A DNA stretch of 64,000 nt from the NCBI GenBank assembly GCA_021030905.1, contig JAGFMI010000005.1, forward strand, positions 2,294,001-2,358,000. Reading direction: 5' to 3'. A program made the translations under genes and the position numbers. Below, piece after piece: positions 30,151 through 42,055 of this stretch. The stretch is from Pyrenula massariospora (lineage: Eukaryota; Ascomycota; Eurotiomycetes; Pyrenulales; Pyrenulaceae). How positions within the stretch are numbered: the stretch's first letter is position 1; every line of letters begins with the position of its first letter. The notes below the pieces were generated by a model. It was not told the DNA's origin and did no database searches. It saw only the letters and a program-made list of their open reading frames with translations.

Positions 30151-31497
30151 CCAGCGTCACGCCTCTACCGTCGTTTGATCTTCGTCGAGAGCTACATATG
30201 ACAGCTAACAATCTTCTTCTTGATTGAGTGCTTCCGCTTCTACTTCTACTTCTACTTTATCTCAGAAGCACCATCAAATTCGACTCAAAGTATGAATAAA
30301 ATTTGCTAGAAGGAGTGGTTGAAAATAATCATTTGCAGGCATTGTAATTTTTAATACGGCCTCTCAGTGCACCTGTGCTCTTGTACTATGGTTTGCAGGT
30401 TTTTTCCAGGGCGTATTTAGTCAATACTAATTATCGTGATGTAATTAATAGTATGAATATAGAACATGTGCCATGATCATAGCCATCAAGCGTTCTGAAA
30501 AGTATATCTTTTAACTCTGCGTCCTGTTCCCTTGGGCTGCCCCTCTTCCTTCGGCACGGACACAAGTAGTCGTCAAGATACCCCCTATTACGCTCAAGCC
30601 CGAGACAACACACCATCATCGCAGGCGACTATTCCCAAAATAACCTGAGGAATGAGCTATTAACGAGACAGATAGGGGACCGCAAAAATACGAGCAAACA
30701 AGTAAGAACTGGTTTCACTCTGTAAGTTACTATTTACGTTCCGTCACTCGATCCACTGACAGCCGAAGAACAGCCGGGGATGAACTACAACTCAAATCAC
30801 GATAGCTGAGGTCTTTCTACCCTACGAAGAAACGATTGATGCCTTGATAGCTCATTAGCGCGGGTGCATTGGTTGCAATAATCCCCACGGCTATCGAGAT
30901 GCCGTCTCAGCCGCGCTTTCGAAAATAATTATAGGAGATGAAAAGCTCTAAATCCCAACCGAAATACTTCAGCTACATGACACACACGGGGATAGACGCA
31001 AGCCCGGTACTCAGGAGCCATTGTCCAGATTAAGAAAAGGAGACATTAAGACGAGCTTCTAATTAGAGAGGTGAGGAAGCCCGCTAGCTCGAGAGGGACG
31101 TGATTGCGTGTTAGAAAGGTGAAGATGCTGACCGGATGATGCGCCCTCCGCCGCTGGATAACGGTGCATGAAAGCTTTTCCTGAATTGCGAGCTTTATAA
31201 CTAGACGAGCAAATCTAATTATGAAGTTTGGAATTGGAGTACGGCATTGAAGGCAGATGTCCGGCTCGACGCTCCTACCTCTCTTAAGGTTTAATTGAGA
31301 GCACAGGTGGGCCGCCAATCAGGCGTTGTTAACTTTGACGAGCAAAGATACATCACCACAGGTCTTGGCTGTACGGAGGCTTGTCTAGAACGAACCAGTT
31401 CCAGCTCATTCAACAATCGTTTTCATTGCAAGCTGCTACGAAATCGTTGCTCTCTCTGTTCCAATAATTCGATCAACCACAAGGCAGGTCTACCGCT
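30151..31497. other. Intergenic region without recognisable genes
   Basis: AT-rich sequence between the DUF1349 gene and the next minus-strand gene. Only short frames occur. A hexanucleotide microsatellite lies at its left end. Confidence 0.35.
30238..30258. repeat. Short ttctac hexanucleotide repeat
   Basis: Three to four tandem copies of ttctac. A simple-sequence repeat with no evident function. Confidence 0.8.
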
Positions 31498-33024
31498 TTA
31501 GATGCTCCGTGTCTTTGTCTCAAAAGATCTTTTAGGTCTTTCGTCTACAGAGTGAATGCTCAGACCAGAATCATGAAATGGCGGCCCTTGACGCACATTA
31601 TATCTGTAGTGCCGCTCAGATGCAATCTCTACCGGAGCCCCCACCGCAGTTTCTTGGTAAGCTGGTGTGAGTGAGGCCCCTCTAGCAGCGCCATCCAGCG
31701 GCCAGGAACTCCAAATAAGAAAAGACCACGTGATCTCGTCCTTGCTCCAAACTCTGTGCGGGTCAGGGAGGTATCGTTGATGGGCGGACATTTGTTCACT
31801 CGACGCTCTTAGATGGCCTAAGAGCCAGAGATTGATTCGCTCTCGAGTATCCTTGGAATTGCCCAATGACACCTCGTATCGTAGCAGGGGGAAAATTTTC
31901 TCTTTTGGTTGAGAGTGTCTGGCAACAATATCTAAAGCTTCTTCATCGAGTTCCACATTGTGTGTGAGAAGCTTCTCTTGCAGAGCAGCTGCTTCGTGCA
32001 GGGACTCTTCTAAAGCTGCCTCGTGGCAATTTTTCTCATGCTGGAATCGCAGGACAACGTCATCTAAGGATTCGCTCGGCTCGTACCCAGGATCCAGAAG
32101 AGCACTAGTTACCCGATTCTCAACGTATTCACCATGCGCTTCAATTATATCTTGAAGACCTTCGTGATGGATGGTAATGTCGCCGACTAATGAATAATAA
32201 TCAAGCGTTATCTCATCAGCGTTGGAATCTTCAGGAGTGGACGGCACAGGTCCCAAGAATTGCGTTCCTGTGGCATCGATATCCTCGCTGATAGAGTGAT
32301 TAGCTGGCTCTGGCTTGTCGTTGTCAATGTGAATGTCCTTGTGACATTTGTGCATGAGGATCTCTTGATTTGGCAGGTCAACCTTCTTCTGCTTGAGGTC
32401 TGGACTCTGCCGTGAATCAGGGCAGCTAGAGGCACAATGTAAGTATGTAGAACAAAAGAAGAAAGTTCGACTTGCTCAGAGATTTCAGAGGTTTCACTAG
32501 ACTGCAGGTCACTCTCTGGGCTTTTTGCCCCAGCAGATCCATTCGTAGATATGTTCTGTAATACGAGGCGCTGTTCACACTCCGATCGGGACACCTGGCA
32601 GAGTTTTTGGTCGATGCTGCCGATCAATAGATCGCGACCACTGCGTTCGATTTGTCCCGGGGAAGATTTTACATGGCTTAGACGAGAGGCTGCGTCTCGA
32701 CGAGAGGTAAAATTTACCGTCGGCTTTTCTGTTTGCTGGCCGGCATGATGCAGGAGACGTATCCCTGGTTGAGAGGAGCCGCCGTCTTGGGCGCTCGAAC
32801 GGCGGCATCCAAAGAACTTCCATGTTGCGAGGCAGCCTGTGTGCGTGGCTCTATTGAAAAAATGAGCGCCAGGGAGAAGTAAGAAGGAAACGATAGCTTC
32901 GGACGAACTTCTCACTTGATCTCGATCCACTTCTGCCCAATTTCGCAAAGTACGTGCTTAGCGGCGGGCGCGTCTGCGCGTCTCGCGTCTTCTTGGCGTG
33001 GCCAGGATCTCCCAAATGGTCCAT
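31498..33024 (-). CDS. Fungal protein of unknown function with coiled-coil region
   Basis: Three exons (32916-33024, 32476-32848, 31498-32425) give 469 residues. Exon 1 starts MDHLGDPGHAKKTRDAQT and ends at a good gtgaga donor. The second intron fits only as a 50-bp GC-AG intron (donor GA|gcaagt, branch acttac, acceptor ctctag), which restores phase where GT donors do not. The N-terminal half is serine-rich and polar (SPESDLQSSETSEISD). The C-terminal half is helical: GLQDIIEAHGEYVENRV, then FQHEKNCHEAALEESLHEAAALQEKLL, then a region with ERINLWLLGHLRASSEQ and WSKDEITWSFLIWSSWP. I recognise no domain. The acceptor of intron 1 (caatagag) is also slightly uncertain by two bases. Confidence 0.7.
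32426..32475 (-). other. GC-AG intron
   Basis: The donor gcaagt is the classic sequence of GC-type introns. The length of 50 bp, an acttac branch and a ctctag acceptor are all typical here. It joins exons in phase 2 (...EISD-CPDSRQSP), whereas nearby GT donors (gtcgaa, gttcta) are poor. Confidence 0.65.
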
Positions 33025-33780
33025 TCTAACTGCAGGCGATCCACAGCTCCTCCGTTACGTTAATGCCGCCATGACTCGTGCTTGGACTTGTAGAGATTAA
33101 CAAAAGAGCTCTGCTTCTTCAAGTTCAGAAATGCCCAATGCCCAGCCTGCTTCATCGCCGTCGTGGGAGGCGCCACTCAACCAATCCTACGCCGGCACGC
33201 GGACTCCACTCGACATTAATATCTCGATGGTGATGGGAAAAAGCAATCAACGTGGCATGAACGGCGGAGGATGCAGATAAAACCTCCGACCATGACATGA
33301 CGAGCAGCAAAAGCTGGATGAGGCGCTCGCTGTCATTTGTACGGATACCCCGGTAAAGACGGCTGAGACTACCCCCCCAAAACCATTTAGACCCGATTCT
33401 GAACCAGCGTCCCTCGCACACCCTCGCTATCAAACGTTGTCGGTGAGAAGTGCCACCATCTCGCCTCCAATAGGATGAGGCTAATTTCTCGCCTTTCAGC
33501 CCTGTGGGTGTGACAGGCATGGACAGGCATCTCAAAATGTCGAATCATGGGCTCTAGCGATGCTCCCGCCACCCCAGTGAATCGTTTGTACAACCCATAC
33601 TCCATGGAAAGCGGCCCAAAACCAGAATCAGAGCCTCGCGGACACACTTTAGGACCTCATAAATCGGTGTGTCCCGACAAAAGACTTCCTCAGCATTTGC
33701 GTGTACAAATATTGCCTTGAGGACGCCTTTTTTAATCATGGCATCCATTGTAAGACATTACCCTTGGAGCATGAGTTCCG
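33025..33780. promoter_or_regulatory. Divergent intergenic region upstream of the first DUF6590 gene
   Basis: This 756-bp stretch lies between genes pointing away from each other. Minus-strand frames here are short and have no recognisable motif. It should hold both promoters. Confidence 0.35.
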
Positions 33781-35533
33781 ATGGAGAGCTATCCTCAGAA
33801 TTTGGACCCCCAAGAAGAACAGGCTGAAGCTGGGGGTACACAGACCTTCCCGAGTGGCAGTTTTGGATTTGACAGTGTCCAGCTTATTCCCAGCAATATC
33901 TGACACAGGCTGGGCCTGCAGCCAACGAAGCTCAGCCCACTGTCTCTGACCGCCGAGCACTCTTGTCAGCTCCGTATTTCTTGCCAGAGAGGCTGCAGTT
34001 GTCGATCTCTAATGAAGCTGCAGGTCACACTACCCATACTTTAATCAAGAGACGGTCCAAGCGGCGCCGTATGCCTACACACCACAACCAAGTCACAACG
34101 CCTCTTCTTTCCAATATTACAGTAATCCCGGTTATGGATATCAACAGCATCCTCTAAACACCGACCGTCCTATTAGGCCCGCCTTTTCATCAACATCTGA
34201 AAGCCTAGAATCTGCAAGTAGTGTCAGATTTAATCGAGAAGCTCAGCAACAACTCACACATGCCCATGGATGGCAATACAGACCTGATAGTGCATCAATT
34301 GCCCGGTCTGTCGTGACTGACAGGTCGCTCGAGTCCTCTGATAGGGAGGTACTTTGGGATGTTTTCCCTCGCATCTCTGAACCGAGTAGTAAGTGCGATA
34401 AATGATCGAACTCCCCTATCTTACTTGGATTAGGTGGTGGAACGGCTCAACCAGGACCATCCGAGCCAGGTGGTAACCTGGTCGTATCTGGGCAAGGTAG
34501 TCACGAAGATGCCAGGGTCCATAGCCTAGAACCCTTGGACAGGAGTAGGTTGCCTTACCTCTGTTATCCTTGCGTTGATCTGATCTACTTAGACTTTGTT
34601 CAACGTAAAGATGGCCAGGCATTCTATCAGCGTGGAAAGGTGAGCCATGGCCCTAAAGCGGATCGAGTTTCTATCAATCATGGGCAGGTCTTTAAAGTAT
34701 ACTGGGCGGAGCCAGCAGGGCAGTCCAATACCGGAGCACACATTGTCAAGGATCATAAGCATGGGGAAAATCACGCCGTGAAGATCAGATGGTTTGTTGT
34801 TGTCAAGCCGGATAAGGGTCATTGTACATGCCTGTAGGGCAATCTCCAGAATGTCTACCGCAACTAAACTTTCGGCAGGCCAATATCCACCTACGGTCGT
34901 CAAGGTGTCTCTAAGCCTGGCGTCGTTAAGAGCGAGCATTCGATAATTTGTACGATCTACGCGCCGTCCTCACCATCCCGGAAAGAGCTTCCAGCAAATG
35001 AGATGAGGCCAACTATCAGAGTGGTTCCTGCGAAGCGATTCAACAAAATAGACAAAATGTCTCGACTGAATTATGCCAAGGTCTATACTATCGAGCACAA
35101 CGTTAAAGCCTACGACGTTGGGAATGTGCATGCTGACGATCTCCAGCAAATGACGTACACGTTCTCAGAGGTATTTATACGCTCATACGAAAGCTCTCTC
35201 ATTCCTGCAATGAGTGGCTATAATCCTAGTGATCAGCAACGACCCGTAGATGGCTCGGTTGCGCCTTTGGAAAACTTTGAAGAGGTTTCCCATGCGACGA
35301 CATCGGACAGCCAAAATGCGGAAACCATGACGTATGGGTATGCGCCTTCCGAATCGGAGAACATGCGTATTGAGGGTGCAAATTCATATGCTCACAGTGC
35401 TTCCTCCAACACACCAACTCCGATGTTGCAGCGTGGCGAAGATTCAACGATACCAAGTGAGCAATACTGGGGGACGAACAATGATTCATATGAGGATCAA
35501 GTCGACCAATTTCCAGATTCTCAGTCCTATTAG
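33781..35533 (+). CDS. DUF6590-domain fungal protein, copy 1
   Basis: Seven exons (33781-33835, 33883-33973, 34024-34388, 34434-34544, 34593-34639, 34688-34833, 34879-35533) keep phase and give 489 residues. Introns are 45-50 bp. The N-terminal ~200 residues are low-complexity, rich in Q, Y and S (YPQNLDPQEEQ, NPGYGYQQHP). The DUF6590 domain follows: QRKDGQAFYQRGKVFKVYWAEPAG, KIRWFVVVKPDKGHCTCLPISTYGRQG, then KIDKMSRLNYAKVYTIEHNVKAYDVG. Its core cysteines and the SRLNY-K-YT-EHN block agree with the second copy at 42-44 kb. The C-terminal ~120 residues are polar. The frame continues cleanly for 54 codons beyond the TAG stop (to 35698), so the true end may lie further on through an unrecognised intron, or the stop may be a mutation. 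DUF6590 has no known function. Exon 1 is the least certain. Confidence 0.8.
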
Positions 35534-38500
35534 CCCAGAGATGATGCCGATGCCTGTGAGGTCGAGCCCGCATCAATTGATACCACGACAATTTCCAGCA
35601 CTCCTAAAGGCCGTCGAGAGAAGAAATATAAGTCGCAAGCGCCGAAGATGACTATACCAAGGTTCTGGAGAAAGAACAAGGGGAAAGCCAGAAAATGAAC
35701 CAAGATGAGAACAGTGACGTCGTCAGCGAGGAAATGGACAGAATTAATCCCGGCCCGGCCCATCGATTGCCGGGTAACTGAGCTTTTGATGGCCATAGCG
35801 TCATCTGTAATGAGCACCCGGGACTGGCACTAATGCTAGGAACAAAACATACGTGCATTTCCCTGGTCTGCCACTAGACGTGGTGGATGTAAAAAATTTT
35901 ATGACTATGATGCAACGGGATTTGGGTTGAGTACGGGACTTTGATGCACTAAATGCCTTATGCCCCTTTTTTCTCCTTGCAGTTCTGTGCTCTGTAGTTT
36001 AGTCTTTGATGCCTGGCTCTGTTTGCACCATTTCTTCAGACAGCTACGTCATATTATAACTGTTCCTTGGAACAACAATGATCAGCTCCACTGAGATCGT
36101 TGGTACAATGGTGGTCTGTCGCGCCTATGTCGGGATGGGTGTGCTCTCTCCAATGTTGAGAGCTTCCTGTCTCAGAAGGCACTTTGCCACTTTGCAGGGT
36201 TCGCGGAAGCAAATCTAACTTAACGCTGCATGAACCTTGCTGGTACAATATGCAGAGCGGTTCGCGCCGCAACAGGTTGGATTGGGGAATCCTGACCCGC
36301 GTCTCCACAGCATGTTGCATAAACGGTGGGTCGACGCCTCGCCAGGCAAATATGGTGGCTGGTGAGGACAAGTGAGAACGCTATCATTTTTAACATCGCC
36401 TCTATGAGAACATGTACTGGATCACTGGCTGCAGGACCTTGACTATCTGACATGATTGAATGTTGCAGTAAAGCTTCTGCCGAGCCAAGTACTTGAATTA
36501 TTCATGGTCATTCGATTTACTTAGCAACGCTAAACTCCCTGGGAAACTTGCAGGACTCTGGCGAAAACAGATAGGTAGTTCTAGGAAAGGAAAACTTTCA
36601 ATCATCGACTTATAAATATTGCTCCTTGTCGGCGTGACTTTCTAGGGACATGGCTTTGACACGTCTGATAAATTACTGCGTAGTCTTTATTTCACGAATT
36701 TATGAGCACAAGATCATGAAGTAATTGTCGACAGCCGCAACATGCGGGCAAACCCAGACTCTGCGATGTCCAGAGAATTGTGGCACTCGAACCCGAGAAA
36801 TTTTTCAAATTGTGAGATGCAGCAAGGCGTTGAAAATCCCGCGGTTTCTAGTAGAGCTCAGAAATGCACCTGATCCTCAATGTTGGGTCGCTTAATCCCA
36901 ATCAGATCAGCTATATAATCAAATCCGTCGCATTCCCGACCTGGAAGTACTACAAATGAAGGGTCTTAAGATCGACGGCTGTAGATGTGGCTTCTCATTC
37001 CGCTCCGTCGCCCCTGACGCTTTCTTTCTCGTCTTTGCCTTCGGGTCTCGTCCGATTACAGTTCTGTTTTACCAAGTATGTTGATCCGGGTGGCTGTACA
37101 GATTCCGACAAAGATCTGTTTATTAAGTTTTCTCCCGCTGTCTCTTAAACATTTCCCTGCTACTTTCACGCAGTCATCGTCGTCGGAGAGCAATGTCCCT
37201 TGAGAGTTTCGGAGGATAAATAGATCTTTCTACGCAAACCATTTACCCTTACACAATGTGGCGGGCTATATTCGGCGGGTGGCCGAGGAAGCCGCAGAAA
37301 CGAAAACCAGAGTGGTGGGAATGTGAGCTCCTTCAAGCTGATGCTCTCTCTAACGAGGCTGGGCCGGTATTTATTACCCCTGTAGACACTAGACCATAAC
37401 ATTTTAAGTGACATGACAATCTATGTTTCAAGAACATGTCTAGGACTGTGATCGGGTTGCTATATTGCATTTCCGTTGCGCTGTTTCGCTTGCTTGAAGA
37501 GCACATTGTTACATGAAAGTGCAGGACTCTATTTCCAGGTTGTGCTGCATCGTGCGCAACTGAGAGCTGACTTTCCTTTGCAAGCAGCGGACTTCGATAT
37601 TGTAGGTTCTCCTCCCCACCGAGGTCCTGACTTTTACGCTTCAGATATCGAGTCTTGTTGGAGTAAATGATGAGATGACTATTTATCGTAACCTATACAA
37701 TGAGCCTTGTGGGAATAGGATTCACCGGTTAGCTTAGGTATCTTTACTCGTATCACGAAAATTGCTCCACTTCGTTTACAAGGCAGTTGAGAACGGAGAA
37801 GCTGCTTCCAACGCAGCCGTGTGCTACACTGAACCGTGTTTAGCATCATGGTGAATCCATAGGCAGACCTCAAATATGTACGCGCGTGTACGACTATGGC
37901 CGTGGTTTCCTTCTCTCCAGATGCAATCATCGGGTACAACGGTCTTCCAGCGTTGCAAGGCGCCTCTCATTGGGGTCCGCAGCTTACGAGGGGCCAGAGG
38001 ATGTCGTGTGCTTCTCTCGATAACCGTACGCAAAGACGTTGAGCAAAAGGACGCTGGCAAACTTTGGACTACACGGCATAAAAGATTTGAGGCTGTTCTA
38101 CATGTTCCTTGAAGGTCCAGAAAACGTGCTTCCTCGGGCACTGGGTCACATATTCGCGCAAGGGACCACATTGACTCGCTGCGACCTTACCAACCGAAAT
38201 CCAAAGACAGAAGACGTCTGTTCCCAAGCTCTATCCGTGCTGCTGTTATGAATATCATATTGTGCTAGACATGAAACAAAAGCTGAGTGACTTCTATCAG
38301 TTCCACGATCTCAAGTCGACAGCACGTCAGATTTGGGATGGGCCACGGTTATGTTATGTTCGATGGCCCAACAGAACTGTGGTAGTGAGAGATTTCAAGC
38401 CTGTACAGCCTGAGGTGTCTGTTGGTAACTTGTACACGGAGTGATCATTTGACGCTGTTGAGATACTCCAAGGGACTTTGGCGTTGCGGACGAGGTAAGG

Positions 38501-39606
38501 GACCTTTCTCAATGGAATTTATGAATGAGATGAAGCTGATTTTTATTTCCTTTCTCTTGCAGGCCATGCCGCAGCTGGTCGCCGACGCGGTACCGACAAC
38601 GGTCTTGTCCAGACCAACAAGATTAAGCGACGACTATCCCGGCGTGTGGGTGCCTTCTTCATCATATATGCAGCTGCCTGTAAGAAGAAATCCGGACGCT
38701 GTGCTCGGCTCCCCTCATCTGCCGCAAACACCTCATGCGAAGTCATTTTGTGCTCATGCTCCAAGGCGGCAAATCACGGGGCGAGCAACCCCCTTCCGAT
38801 GACCCCCACGGCGTGACTGCACATCAATGGCCCACACCGGCCCGTTGACCCACCAGGCCCAGTGGAACGGCTCGCGCGGGGACTTTTGGATCGGCGCGAG
38901 CTGTTGCAGCATTACAATACATTACAGCAGCTCGGTCATTCTATCTTAAACAGAAACAGTCCACGAGGGTGGAATGATGACACCTAGGGTATTATCATTT
39001 TAGCCCAACAATGCCCTACTAGGCGGAATTTCAGGGCTTCCGTGACGCCATTCGCTGGTCAGCAACTACCCTAAGGATATATTAGAGTACATTGAGTGGA
39101 AATTTAGTGTATTTTGTGGACGAGTGCGAAGCACAGCGCATGGCTGCCTAACAGCGGATTCCCTTGGTTGAGAATGCTCCATAGGTATTGGTGCTGCTGT
39201 GTTCGACTAAGCCAATCCCCAGATATGCTTTTGGTGTAACGGCCGACTCCTAAACAGATGAAATTTACTGGCCGAACGTTCGCCACAATGACCCTCGATT
39301 TTATAAATGCGCGCCGAACAAATCCATCTGTAGCATGGGCGAACATCCTTGACCCAGCCCTTCCAGGATGGACATCCAACCTAAAATAATTTCCTAATCT
39401 AACAACAAGGGGTATCATGCGTTTGAGAGAAACGACTCCAGCAAAGCAAGACAACCAGAAGTTGGCATATGGAGCCGAAAGTTTCTGCCCAGTTGCGCAA
39501 CCCTAAGTCATACCATAGAAAGTCGCCTTTCAAATGCCAATAATTGCTGCAGAAGAATCCAAATTACAATAAAGATAGAAGAAAAATGAGACGAAAAGCG
39601 GGTCGT
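35534..39606. other. 4-kb stretch without recognisable genes
   Basis: Apart from a possible continuation of the preceding frame up to 35698, only frames of 60-130 codons occur, overlapping on both strands. Around 37,900-38,250 two plus-strand frames read somewhat protein-like (SPDAIIGYNGLPALQGASHW; NFGLHGIKDLRLFYMFLEG) but contain stops. I could not assign them to a family. This may be decayed coding sequence. GC-rich sequence occurs near 38,800-38,900. Confidence 0.3.
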
Positions 39607-41472
39607 CTAATAGGAAACAATGGTGCGTATATCAGGTGCTGAAGACCGCCGCCGCACCAGAGCACCGGCACGTAAGCTCAGTGTTTGCTGTACACCTCTT
39701 TGACTTTGCTGCGGCCGCATTGTCAGCTTTTCTAGATTTGGAACCATCGAGTCACTCCTCGCGGCTCGGGAGCTCCCGAAATTCGATTGAGTTTCGCTCT
39801 TCGGGATGTTTCCGAGACTTGAGAGCAACTCACTGGCCGAGTCGTTGTACCAGTGTTCGAGAATCAAATTACTGAGATAGGGTTCATTGCCACGAATCTT
39901 GTCAAGTTCAGGCGCAGATTTATAGCGCTTGACCTCGAGAGACGATCTCTGGAGCCGCCAGAGGAACCAGTCGTTGATGTTGTAAAGCACGTCACTACGC
40001 GTCTTTTGCTGTAGGCTGTCGAGGAGTGGAGGTTCTCCGGTATGATCTTTAGATTCGCCCTGCGGCGGTACCGAAACGCTGAAATCTGGCATTGGAGATA
40101 TTCGATCGAGTAGGAGAGGGTCGGGATCAGATGGCTGGTCGTCGCGTAAAAATAATTGTTCTTGGTCGGAGTCATCGTTTTTGTCATCTGGAAGAAGTTG
40201 ATCTTTCTGACATTGCACCCGTAGCCTTTCCACGTCCTCGTTGATTTCCGACAAACGACTTTGTAGCTGCTCGTGATTTTGATCAAAGTCAAATAAAAAT
40301 TGTAGCCCGGACTGATCAAGATCGCGTCCAACAGAGCCCAGCGTACGTTGCTGGTCCACTAGCTGGGCTCGAACACTTCGAAGCTCAGTGAGTTGCTCAA
40401 TAACGAGATCAGCGTCTCCCAGTCTCGACAAGTACTCATGAAGAAGAGGAGGGTAAGCAGCATGGTCACTGATGGTGCTTGCGGTCGAGGACGGTAAGAT
40501 TTCGTCCACGCCAGGTGGATCAATGTCAGAAAAGGTCGGGAAGGAGGAAGCGTGCGGTTGGTGTTCGAGTTGGCGATACAGTCTAGTTTCCAGTTCTTTC
40601 AGCTCCCATTCGCCCTGGTTTAGCGCACTTTCAAGTAAGTTGTAGTCATCTTCGCGTGACAGATATTGGGTTTTGGCGCTTTGCACTTTTTCAAACAATT
40701 CCACGAGAGCGTTTGACTCCGGTGTGAGGGTTTTTGACGCGAAAGCAGTAAGCGCCTTCGTAAACTGAGCATCTAGGTCGATTGTGCTGTCCCTGATGAA
40801 GCGAAGTTGCACTCGCTCTTCAAGAGCATGAACTCGCCGTGCGATGAGTTCTGACCTCTTCTCTTTCATTTTTCCCAGGCTGTTCTGGATCTTATTTTCC
40901 GAGTTCTTTGACGCGCTTTCTTCGATGAGTATCGGTGGTTCCATAGCTTTTACACCTGTGATGGCCTGGGAAGAGCTGGAGGCAATAGACCCATTAGCTT
41001 GCTTCCAATCTAGCTCATCGTCTGACGAAATTGTCAAGGCGCGGAGATCGGAATGCTTCGGAGACGGCATATCTGATCGTGTGGAGGCAGAAGCGAACGA
41101 TCCTGCATCTGGGGGTTGGACCTTTGTTTCTGCGTCTTTTCGACGGGCTGTATGGGGGAAGAAAGGTTTCCCGTTGGAAAGCTTGTCCTGTAAAGGGTCA
41201 TCGTCGGCGCTGTCTCGACGGACTGCGTCGAAGTTCTGGAAGATGCCGCGTCGGAGGGAAGGCGGGCGTTTAGGAACGTTCTGTGCAGAGGGCCTATCAT
41301 ATAATATCCGTCAGCCGGAAGTTAGGATCATCCCCGCATGTCAGCAGAGCAAAGCTTTCGGGCGGGCATACACCTGGTCCCAGGAACCGATTTTCCAAAG
41401 TTCATCTCCATCCATCCGGCCATCTTCCAATGGTGTCGTCTTGGAACGAGCACCATCTCCTTGATCGTCCAT
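39607..41472 (-). CDS. Fungal coiled-coil protein of unknown function
   Basis: Two exons (41374-41472, 39607-41280) give 590 residues. The intron is 93 bp (donor cag/gtgtat, acceptor gcacag). The frame runs open and protein-like well upstream of the ATG at 41070 (NVPKRPPSLRRGIFQNFD), which is why an upstream exon with MDDQGDGARSKTTPLEDGRM was sought and found in phase. The middle half is helical with coiled-coil character: KMKEKRSELIARRVHALEERVQ, LNQGEWELKELETRLYRQLE, and HEQLQSRLSEINEDVERLRVQC. The C-terminus has an aromatic motif INDWFLWRLQRSSLEVKRYK and a basic tail ALVRRRSSAPDIRT. I recognise no named domain. The start could lie further upstream. Confidence 0.72.
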
Positions 41473-42055
41473 GCAGAGCTGGTAATCTCGTTGGCTGCGA
41501 ATCTATCATCTTCGGCGTTGGAACTCGAGCCTCGGCCGGATTATGATATGGCCGAGCTGGCTGCACTCGCGTCTGTCGATGTTGAGATTTGAAGAAATCT
41601 TGGATCGGTTATCTCGAGCCCCCGTTTGGCGATGGGTGGATGTGCAGAACCCTGGGTGGCTTTGGCACTAAGATCACCCTTAGATTGTAATGTCAAGACG
41701 CCTCACTAATGGACGGCAGCCTTTCGCAAGCTCAACTAGGATCGAGGGGGTTGGCGCTACGCGGCCGCGGTTGGGCTGCACGAGTGATGATTGACTCTCT
41801 TCCGGGATGATTTGAACACATGATGCTTGGTGGCGACCAGCTCCAGACGGGCCTCCCATCTGGGCTGATTGGCCTCGTCCCCGTGGTGCTCTGAGTTAGC
41901 TGCGTCTGCGCTGGATGAATGGAGCTTCTATACCATGGATGTCGATCCGACATAAGCAACCCATACAGTCACTTTCGATGTGAGAATATTTTAACTCACT
42001 CCCGCCGCCTCTTCGGCCAGCTTATCGTGGTGTTGAGAATGCTGGGTCGGCCGCC
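41473..42055. promoter_or_regulatory. Divergent promoter region before the second DUF6590 gene
   Basis: 583 bp between two genes that point apart. No supported coding frame. The part next to 41473 might hide an additional small first exon of the coiled-coil gene. Confidence 0.35.
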
